NCBI GenBank assembly: GCA_023247725.1 | Contig: JAHFFW010000020.1 | Location: 1-43,635 of the forward strand | Length of the DNA: 43,635 nt | Origin: Candidatus Omnitrophota bacterium | Lineage (GTDB): Bacteria > Omnitrophota > Gorgyraeia > Zapsychrales > JAHFFX01 | Direction of reading: 5' to 3' | In this document: positions 17,860 through 25,301 of the stretch, in pieces | Position numbering within the stretch: position 1 is the first letter of the stretch | Layout: each line of letters opens with the position of its first letter | The notes under the pieces: generated by a model | Database searches by the model: none | Seen by the model: only the letters and a program-made list of their open reading frames with translations | What the model was told of the DNA's origin: nothing | Translations under genes and position numbers: made by a program

Positions 17860-19602
17860 ATGATGGCTCAAGGTTATTTTTGTTTAGTCCTGCATGCCCA
17901 TTTGCCGTTTGTCCGGCACCCGGAGGAGGAATATTTTCTCGAGGAGAACTGGCTTTATGAAGCCATCACCGAAACCTACATTCCGCTGATTAAGGTTTTG
18001 GAAGGATTATGGAAAGATCGCGTCCATGTTCGCGTGACCATGTCTTTGACGCCGACCCTGGTTTCCATGCTGCAGGATCCATTACTCCAGGACCGTTACC
18101 TGCGCCATTTGGATAAACTGATTGAACTGGCCGGCAAAGAGATTGAACGCACCGGTTTTATTCCCCATTATCACGGCCTGGCCCTCATGTATCACCACAA
18201 CCTCCTGTCGGCCAGAGAGGTTTTCCTGCATCGATTTCACAAAGACCTTGTTGCTGCCTTTCGATTTTTCCAAGAGCAGGGAGTTGTCGAGATCCTGGCT
18301 TCGAGCGCCACGCATGGATTTTCTCCGCTTCTTAATGTCGAACCGCAAGCCGTCAGGGCACAGATCAAGCTCGGTGTCGAACACTACCGAAAAACATTTG
18401 GCCGCCAGCCCAAAGGATTTTGGCTGCCGGAATGCGGCTTTTATCCTGGGCTTGACGAGGTGCTCAAGGAAGCCGGTATCCAATATTTTTTCGTGGATTC
18501 GCATGCCATCATCCATGCGGACCCGGTTCCCGCTTACAGCGTGTATGCCCCGGTTTATTGTCCGTCGGGAGTGGCGGCTTTTGGTCGGGATTGGGAATCC
18601 TCCAAACAGGTTTGGAGTTCCAAGGAAGGCTATCCCGGCGATCCCGATTACCGGGAATATTACCGCGATATCGGCCACGAATTGGAATTCGATTATATCA
18701 AGCCGTATATTCATCCCATGGGAATTAGAGTCAATACGGGGCTCAAATATTGGCGAATCACCGGCAATACTCCTTACAAAGAAGCCTACCGTCCGGATTG
18801 GGCCAGGGAAAAGGCCGCGATGCACGCTGGCAATTTTCTTTTCAATCGAGAAAAGCAGGTGGAGCATTTATCCGCTCATATGGATCGAAAGCCCATGGTG
18901 GTGGCTCCTTACGATGCCGAGCTCTTTGGTCACTGGTGGTACGAGGGACCGCAATGGATTGATCTGCTTTTTCGGAAAATGCATTTCGACCAAAGCCGGG
19001 TTAAGGCCATTACCCCGTCGGAATATTTGCAAGAGTATCCCACGAATCAACTGTCCATGCCTTCGGCCTCGAGCTGGGGATATAAAGGATACAATGAGTT
19101 CTGGGTGGAGGGCACTAACGACTGGATCTGGCGGCACCTCATGTTGAGTTCCCGGCGGATGATCGATCTGGCCAAACAATTTTATCAACCGATCAAGGCC
19201 AACTGTGCGAACCTGGAGCAGCGGGCCCTGCAGCAGGCCGCCCGGGAATTGCTTTTGGCGCAAGCGAGCGACTGGCCTTTCATCATGAAAACCGGAACCA
19301 TGGTCGCCTATGCGCATAAACGTTTCAATCTGCATATCACGCGTTTTAATCGGATTTACCAGGCCCTCATGAATTCTTCCCTTGATGAGAATTGGCTTGC
19401 GCAAGTGGAGTGGCGCGATCATATCTTTGCAGACATGGATTGCGCCCGATTTTTTCTTCCTTCGGGAAAAAAAGAGAAGGCCGGTGGCCGTCGTTCTCAT
19501 CGATCGCCGGGCGGGCCTGCCCGCCTCGGGATCGAAGAGGCAGGCGGGCAGGCCCGCCCGCGTCGAAGGATCAAGGTTGAACATGCCCGAAACTCTGTCT
19601 AA
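17860..19602 (+). CDS. GH57 glycoside hydrolase, probable 1,4-alpha-glucan branching enzyme
   Basis: LVLHAHLPFVRHPE, GFWLPECGFYPG and PYDAELFGHWWYEGPQW motifs of GH57 branching enzymes; C-terminal tail partly encoded by a palindromic repeat. Confidence 0.9.
   Translation: MMAQGYFCLVLHAHLPFVRHPEEEYFLEENWLYEAITETYIPLIKVLEGLWKDRVHVRVTMSLTPTLVSMLQDPLLQDRYLRHLDKLIELAGKEIERTGFIPHYHGLALMYHHNLLSAREVFLHRFHKDLVAAFRFFQEQGVVEILASSATHGFSPLLNVEPQAVRAQIKLGVEHYRKTFGRQPKGFWLPECGFYPGLDEVLKEAGIQYFFVDSHAIIHADPVPAYSVYAPVYCPSGVAAFGRDWESSKQVWSSKEGYPGDPDYREYYRDIGHELEFDYIKPYIHPMGIRVNTGLKYWRITGNTPYKEAYRPDWAREKAAMHAGNFLFNREKQVEHLSAHMDRKPMVVAPYDAELFGHWWYEGPQWIDLLFRKMHFDQSRVKAITPSEYLQEYPTNQLSMPSASSWGYKGYNEFWVEGTNDWIWRHLMLSSRRMIDLAKQFYQPIKANCANLEQRALQQAARELLLAQASDWPFIMKTGTMVAYAHKRFNLHITRFNRIYQALMNSSLDENWLAQVEWRDHIFADMDCARFFLPSGKKEKAGGRRSHRSPGGPARLGIEEAGGQARPRRRIKVEHARNSV
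19508..19560. repeat. Large palindromic repeat within the 3' end of the GH57 gene
   Basis: CGGGCGGGCCTGCCCGCCT (19508-19526), 15-nt loop, AGGCGGGCAGGCCCGCCCG (19542-19560): perfect 19-bp stem. Confidence 0.95.
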
Positions 19603-21067
19603 TCGTTTGCCTCCGATTGTTTTTGAGGAAAAATCCATGCGTCGTTTGCGCGGCGTAAGAAAGAGCTTTTATGCCAATCGATCTCCCTATCATTTTGAGA
19701 AGGTGAGTGCGGCCTTCGGCATCGCACTGCACATGCACCAGCCCACCATTCCTGCCTCGAATGCCGATTTATCCTCGGCGGAATTGATTAGCAATCTGCG
19801 TTACATGATGGAGCATCAGGAAATTCATGACAACCACAATGCCCCGGTTTTTTTTCAATGTTATCAACGCATGGCCGACTTGATTGCGCAACTGGTCGAC
19901 CGAGGAAAGAATCCCAGGATTATGCTGGATTATTCGGGCAATCTCTTGTGGGCGCTGAGCGAAATGGAAAACGGCCGCGCCATCGAAAAATTACGAACGA
20001 TCGCGAGCCAAGCCAAATATCAACCGCACGTCGAGTGGCTGGGAACCATGTGGTCGCATGCGGTGGTGTCCTCCACGCCTGTTCCGGACATCGATCTGCA
20101 TATGAAGGCCTGGTTGCAGCATTTCGCCAATCTTTTTGGAGAAGAGGCCTGCCAAAGAGTAAAAGGTTTTTCGGCTCCGGAAATGCATCTTCCCATCGAT
20201 CCGGATGTTTGTTACGAATATGTTCGGGCCTTGCGGGAGAATGGTTATGAATGGCTGCTCGTCCAGGAGCATACCATTCAACAGCCCGACGGCAAGCCCA
20301 TTCAACGACCGAATTATCCGCACCGATTGGTGGCAAAAAATTCTTCTGGCCAGACGGCTGAGATCATCGTTCTCATCAAGACCCAAGGTTCCGATACAAA
20401 GTTAGTTGGACAAATGCAGCCATATTATGAGGCGAAGAGCAAGACCCCGCAAGATTACCAGGGCAAGGTTTTGCCGCCCTATGTGGTGCAGATCGGCGAC
20501 GGAGAAAATGGCGGGGTCATGATGAATGAATTCCCTCCCGCATACTTCAAGGCCTTTGAAGAAATCGGATCTAACCCAGAAGGAACAGTGGCCATGAATG
20601 GTTCCGAATATCTGGAGTTTGTTCAAGAAACTGGTTTAAAGACCAGTGATTTTTTGCCGGTTCAACCGATCATGCAGAATCACATCTGGGAATTTTTCTC
20701 CGGACGTGGACGCGCGGATATGGAAAAGGCCATTCTCGCGTCACAAAAGAAATATCCAGGTTTCCATCTGGAAAAGGCCTCTTGGACCAACAACCTCAAT
20801 TGGATTGAAGGTTATGAGAATGTCCTCGATCCGATGCGCCGCTTAAGCGCGGAATTCCATAAAAAATTTGACCAGCAAGCAGCCCCCTCACCGAATTCTT
20901 ACCACCAAGCTCTTCTTTATTTATTATTATCCCAAACCAGCTGTTTTCGCTATTGGGGCCAGGGGATCTGGACCCAGTATGCCCAGGAAATCTGCCGTCG
21001 AGGAATGCAGGTCCTGCAAGCGGTTTATTCTGCTACGCCCCGCCGTGGCGGGGCTTCGCAGCAATAA
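19583..21067 (+). CDS. Second GH57-family glycoside hydrolase-like protein
   Basis: AFGIALHMHQPTIPA, HVEWLGTMWSHAVV, GFSAPEMHLPIDPDVCYEYVRALRENGYEWLLVQEHT; start set at ATG 19583 (overlaps previous stop). Confidence 0.8.
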   Translation: MPETLSNRLPPIVFEEKSMRRLRGVRKSFYANRSPYHFEKVSAAFGIALHMHQPTIPASNADLSSAELISNLRYMMEHQEIHDNHNAPVFFQCYQRMADLIAQLVDRGKNPRIMLDYSGNLLWALSEMENGRAIEKLRTIASQAKYQPHVEWLGTMWSHAVVSSTPVPDIDLHMKAWLQHFANLFGEEACQRVKGFSAPEMHLPIDPDVCYEYVRALRENGYEWLLVQEHTIQQPDGKPIQRPNYPHRLVAKNSSGQTAEIIVLIKTQGSDTKLVGQMQPYYEAKSKTPQDYQGKVLPPYVVQIGDGENGGVMMNEFPPAYFKAFEEIGSNPEGTVAMNGSEYLEFVQETGLKTSDFLPVQPIMQNHIWEFFSGRGRADMEKAILASQKKYPGFHLEKASWTNNLNWIEGYENVLDPMRRLSAEFHKKFDQQAAPSPNSYHQALLYLLLSQTSCFRYWGQGIWTQYAQEICRRGMQVLQAVYSATPRRGGASQQ

Positions 21068-21074
21068 TAGAATA
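21026..21074. repeat. Palindromic repeat overlapping the stop codon of the second GH57 gene
   Basis: GCCCCGCC GT GGCGGGGC core (21037-21054), outer TATTC/GAATA and TGCT/AGCA; shares 19 nt GCGGGGCTTCGCAGCAATA with 5248-5266. Confidence 0.85.
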
Positions 21075-22051
21075 TGCCCAAGCCAAAATTGGCGGTCCTA
21101 GGTGTTGGCATCATGGGACGGCCGATCGCCGAACAATTTTTAAGGGCAAAGTATCCCGTAGCAGTTTATAATCGCACCTTTGTGAAGGTCGCACCATTAA
21201 AGAAAATCGGCGCTTTGGTCTTCCGATCACCGGCCGAAGCGATTGCGTTTGGCGACATCATTTTATTGTTACTGAGCGACGCGGCGGCTATTAAGGAAAC
21301 GCTTTTTACTGGCCTTTTCCCATCCAAAAGCAGAGTGGAAGCCAGTATTAGACCTTTCTTCTCTTCGGGAAAAGGCAGTATTGACTTCCACAGCCATGCT
21401 TTTAATGGAAGAAAGGTCAATAATCGGGATGCGCCTTTGGAGTTCAAAGAGAAACTGGTTCTTCAGATGGGAACGATCGCGCCCGAAGAAAGTCAAGATT
21501 TAGAAAGAAGAATTAAAATCCTAGGCGGCCAATACGCCGAATGCCCAGTCCTCGGCAGCATGGCCGAGGCGCGCGAAGGTCGGCTGATCCTTATGCTGGG
21601 TGCAAACACAGCGCAATCGAAGCGCTTGCAACCGTTATTGCGTGTTTTGGGTTCCCCTTTGGATGTTGGACCAGTTGGTTCGGCAGCCCTTTTGAAATTA
21701 TGTTTGAATCAGTTGATCGCTTTGCATATCGTGGCCTTCACCCAAAGCCTAGCCCTGATAGAGAAAAATCATCTTAAGGTGAAACTTTTCATGCAGGTTT
21801 TACGACAGAGTTCACTGTACGCGCCGATGTTCGACAAGAAACTCGCCCGACTCTTGAATCACGATTACGCGAATCCCAATTTTTCAACGGCGCATATGCT
21901 CAAAGACGTGCGTTTGTTCATCCGTGAGGCTCAATCCCATGGCATCGAGACGGGAGTTTTAAAAAGCATCCGTAAAATTTTGGAGAAGACGATGGAGCAA
22001 GGCTTTGCTCAAAGTGATTACTGCGCCCTGGCAGAAATTGTTAGGGGATGA
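21074..22051 (+). CDS. NAD(P)-dependent oxidoreductase, 3-hydroxyisobutyrate dehydrogenase / 6-phosphogluconate dehydrogenase-like, with repeat-encoded insertion
   Basis: LGVGIMGRPIAEQFLRAKYPVAVYNRT, LQMGTIAPEESQDLERRIKILGGQYAECPVLGS; ~40-aa insertion TGLFPSKSRVEASIRPFFSSGKGSIDFHSHAFNGRKVNN. Confidence 0.85.
   Translation: MPKPKLAVLGVGIMGRPIAEQFLRAKYPVAVYNRTFVKVAPLKKIGALVFRSPAEAIAFGDIILLLLSDAAAIKETLFTGLFPSKSRVEASIRPFFSSGKGSIDFHSHAFNGRKVNNRDAPLEFKEKLVLQMGTIAPEESQDLERRIKILGGQYAECPVLGSMAEAREGRLILMLGANTAQSKRLQPLLRVLGSPLDVGPVGSAALLKLCLNQLIALHIVAFTQSLALIEKNHLKVKLFMQVLRQSSLYAPMFDKKLARLLNHDYANPNFSTAHMLKDVRLFIREAQSHGIETGVLKSIRKILEKTMEQGFAQSDYCALAEIVRG
21303..21423. repeat. ~120-bp structured repeat, in-frame copy within the dehydrogenase gene
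   Basis: About 117/121 identical to 12786-12906, no stop in the gene frame. Confidence 0.95.
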
Positions 22052-22058
22052 AAATCGT

Positions 22059-22107
22059 AACGATCAATTGATATCTGGCCCTAACATCAAGCGTTTCATT
22101 GATCGTT
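22059..22107. terminator. Candidate hairpin downstream of the dehydrogenase gene
   Basis: AACGATCAAT (22059-22068) / ATTGATCGTT (22098-22107), followed by TTTTG; long loop. Confidence 0.3.
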
Positions 22108-22127
22108 TTGTAAACGGAGGAGCCTTT

Positions 22128-22610
22128 ATGATCCGACGAACCCTTCTTTTGTGGATTTTCTGGATTTGCGCCGCAACCCTGGCCTGGTCGCAAGAAGAAT
22201 TGAGCCCCCTCGAATTCAAATTTGTTTGCGAGAAAGACAAGGAGCGATGCTCGGCTTATACCATTTTTGAAAGCGGCAAGACGATTTACATCCCGCAGAA
22301 GGTGGCTATGGGGATCGATGATATTGCTTCGGTGAAGGTTGTCCCGGTGAGCGAATCAAGTCCCTATGATTTACCGGTGCCGCTGTTGCGTTTTCAGTTC
22401 ACCGAAGATGGCCGGTATAAGCTGGAGGAACTTTCCAAGGTGAATGTGAATAAGCAGATGGTCATCTTTGTTCATGGCCAGTTCTTATCCGCTCCCTATA
22501 TTAGAGAAGCGATCTCAAATGGACTGCTGGATATCCCCATCGCCTCAGAGGAAAAGGCCCGGGCGCTCGCCCAAGAAACCAATCAGGCGAAAGGATCCCA
22601 AACTCCCTAG
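22128..22610 (+). CDS. Secreted hypothetical protein
   Basis: ATG 22128 after GGAGGAG; MIRRTLLLWIFWICAATLAWSQ signal peptide; start revised from 22005. Confidence 0.7.
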   Translation: MIRRTLLLWIFWICAATLAWSQEELSPLEFKFVCEKDKERCSAYTIFESGKTIYIPQKVAMGIDDIASVKVVPVSESSPYDLPVPLLRFQFTEDGRYKLEELSKVNVNKQMVIFVHGQFLSAPYIREAISNGLLDIPIASEEKARALAQETNQAKGSQTP

Positions 22611-22621
22611 AGAAGAAGAGG

Positions 22622-24973
22622 TCAAAAAGACCGAAAAAATTTTCTTCTTGGGAAAAGCAAGATTCCAACCATAATGAGTGAAACCAGGCTCACCCACCGT
22701 CCCAAATAAAATGATAACGGACAAAAAGTAAATTCCACCCGGTGTTTTCCATTGAGCAAGAAAACCGATCGGATCAAATTGTCGGTTAAATAAACGTGAC
22801 CAGGCTTTCCATTGACCCTCACCCGCCAATCCGGATGAAACGCGTCACTGAAAACCAGAAATCCGGGAGATTTCAGATCCGCTTCAATGACCACATCGTT
22901 GGGGGTGTAACGAATAATCCGGGCGGAGGAATCATCAACGAGGGGGGTTTCTTGGAGAAGCCCCAGAATTTTTTGATCGGGCCGTTCGTTGACCACAATG
23001 CCTTCGCGCAGATGGGCGTGTAACAATTTCAGGATTCTAAATGCCTTTTGCCCGTCGGCTTCAAAAGTAACTTTATGGACGACAAAGACGCGGGGGAAGG
23101 CATTGGGTCGGGTATAAATATCAACCTCATGTTGATAGACTAGCTCTAACGGTTCTTTTTTCATCCGGGCATCGAGAGCCCCTCCCCGTTTGGCCAAAAA
23201 ATCATAAGGGGGGGTAATATAGTATTGAATTCCGAGAAGATTCGCAAAGTCCTGATTTTTCGAGCGAGGCAGGCGGCTGCGTAACGTCGTGGGACGAAAA
23301 TCCGGAGCGAATTGATCTGGCACTAACAATTCATTCACAAAGTGGACAAAACGCTGGGGAAGCAGGCCAAAAAATATTCCCAAATCATCGACGCCGAAGG
23401 CACTGGCGGTATTCGGACTCAAGGCCCCGGAGTAGCCGTAGGCGCGCGTCCTTTCCGGAGAACTTTGCAGAAATTCGATATAATTCGTGCGGGGAAAAGA
23501 ATCCAGTTTCCGGGGATGGACCGGATTAATGTATAGCGACAATTCCACTGTCACCAAGGTGAGCAAAAAGAGGGCAACCGTGCGGCGATTAAGATAATTC
23601 TTTTCTTTTAACCATAATAAGAAATGAAATACAGCCAAGATCACCGCGGCCAATATACTTGCTTTGATCGACTGCCCAAAATGGTTTGCCTCCTTATAGC
23701 GCAGAAGTTGACTCAGCGTCACCAGAGCGAGGGCTGTGCTAAAGACCAATGCCTTGCGAAAAGTATTTTTGCTTAGAAGAATCATTCGAGCGCCCATGCC
23801 GGAGGCCACGGCGGTCGAAAAGGCAGTCAAATGCGTCGTATGCGCGGTAAACCGGCAAACATTCAGTAAGGGCAGATAGCCAATCCAATTGATGAACCAA
23901 AGGCCGTAGGCCTTGGCCAGAAGCAGAAAGGCCATCCCGGCAAAAAAATAATTCATTCCTTTTTTTTGTTTTTGCCACAAACTCAAAATGGCCAATCCCA
24001 ATGGCAAGACCCCCAAATACCCGCCCCACCAACCGGCAAAGGTCCAATCCCGCGTGACCGCCTGTTGTTGAAAGAAATGGGGCAAGGCCAAGGTGATAAA
24101 ACGCTCCAGTTGCTCTTCGCTGATGATTCCCGTATGCGGAGGGTGCCCGCTCCAAAATTCAGTTCCCAGGTTGCGCAAGAATGGAAAAAGTGCGATGGCG
24201 GATAATCCGAGGCCTAAAGAATAAGCGGTGACGAGCCGGAACAGATTTTTTCCCCATCGCCCCTTTTGAGAAGATCCGCATAGGCGAACCACAAAAAATA
24301 AGAACCCGTAAAGGTTCACGAATAAAATGTGTTCCGGATGGCCGCCTAAAACGGTCAGGCCGACACACAAAGCGGAAAAACCGATGGCACGAAGGCTGGG
24401 CTTGTGAATCAAATTTTCAAAACTGATCAGCAATAACGGTGTTAGGATTTCCACGTTGGCGAACCAATACTGCAAAAGCACCATGGGGCCGCTTAACATG
24501 TAAGCGCTGCCCGCAATGAGTGAGGGAATCTTTTTAAAACCCAACCGTCGCATAAAAAGATAGGTGAGAAGACCAGCCAGAAAAAATCGCGAGACGATCA
24601 AAATATCCCAACTGTATACCTGCGGGCAAAGATACATGATCAGAGTTAGAGGAAAAAACATTCCGGCCTCCAACATGCCAGTGAGGGGAAATCCGCAGGC
24701 CTGGTGAGGATTCCACAAAGGAAAAATTCCCCGGTGGAGATTGCTTTTAATAAACTCGTACATCGGTTCTTCCAGGATGGCCGAGTCATTGCCATTGGTC
24801 GGTATGAAAGGGAGGCGGTTCCATTCTTGTCCGACGGGGCCGGTGTGGAGCGCCTGAGCCGAGGTGGTTGTGACCTTAAAGGTCTTTCCCAGAAAAAAGA
24901 TATCGAAAAAAGTGAGGCAAAGAATAAGAAACAGGGCCGCGCTTATGACAAGAATTTCCTTAAATCGGGCCAT
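22622..24973 (-). CDS. YfhO-like multi-pass membrane protein
   Basis: 783 aa, many TM segments; FPLWNPHQACGFPLTGMLEAGMFFPLTLIMYL and C-terminal LVFSDAFHPDWRVRVNGKPGHVYLTDNLIRSVFLLNGKHRVEFTF. Confidence 0.8.
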   Translation of the reverse strand: MARFKEILVISAALFLILCLTFFDIFFLGKTFKVTTTSAQALHTGPVGQEWNRLPFIPTNGNDSAILEEPMYEFIKSNLHRGIFPLWNPHQACGFPLTGMLEAGMFFPLTLIMYLCPQVYSWDILIVSRFFLAGLLTYLFMRRLGFKKIPSLIAGSAYMLSGPMVLLQYWFANVEILTPLLLISFENLIHKPSLRAIGFSALCVGLTVLGGHPEHILFVNLYGFLFFVVRLCGSSQKGRWGKNLFRLVTAYSLGLGLSAIALFPFLRNLGTEFWSGHPPHTGIISEEQLERFITLALPHFFQQQAVTRDWTFAGWWGGYLGVLPLGLAILSLWQKQKKGMNYFFAGMAFLLLAKAYGLWFINWIGYLPLLNVCRFTAHTTHLTAFSTAVASGMGARMILLSKNTFRKALVFSTALALVTLSQLLRYKEANHFGQSIKASILAAVILAVFHFLLWLKEKNYLNRRTVALFLLTLVTVELSLYINPVHPRKLDSFPRTNYIEFLQSSPERTRAYGYSGALSPNTASAFGVDDLGIFFGLLPQRFVHFVNELLVPDQFAPDFRPTTLRSRLPRSKNQDFANLLGIQYYITPPYDFLAKRGGALDARMKKEPLELVYQHEVDIYTRPNAFPRVFVVHKVTFEADGQKAFRILKLLHAHLREGIVVNERPDQKILGLLQETPLVDDSSARIIRYTPNDVVIEADLKSPGFLVFSDAFHPDWRVRVNGKPGHVYLTDNLIRSVFLLNGKHRVEFTFCPLSFYLGRWVSLVSLIMVGILLFPRRKFFRSF

Positions 24974-25301
24974 AAAGAATTCCTTTGCTTTGCGCAGTGC
25001 AACCGAATTCGACAGTGAAGGGAATCAGGCGTTGATCCATATTAAAATGGGTTATTGGACAACGTCAAATCAATTGTAGGAAAGTTTCCCAACTTCAAGG
25101 CAAGCCAGGCGCTAAGCTAATGGGAATAATTTCGAAATTTTTTGCAGTTTTTAGGATTTTGACGCTTGCTTTTCTTTAGAACTCGTTTTATCCTAAGGGA
25201 AGTTTTTTCTTAAGTTAGGCAAAATGGATCCATGGCAAAAGCCTTGCCGGTCTTAAAAGTTCAAATTCTTTGGGAAAACGTTAGCGAGCCCTCATCTACT
25301 T

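Noticed and set aside
18082-18867. 261-aa - strand ORF, and the adjacent 256-aa ORF at 18868-19638
   Set aside because: Antisense to the GH57 gene with canonical catalytic motifs; compositional mirror ORFs
18122-19147. 341-aa + strand ORF in an alternative frame of GH57
   Set aside because: Overlaps the supported frame entirely; low-complexity translated content, no domain
19382-19582. N-terminal extension of the second GH57 ORF
   Set aside because: Overlaps the first GH57 in another frame and the palindrome; ATG 19583 is a better start
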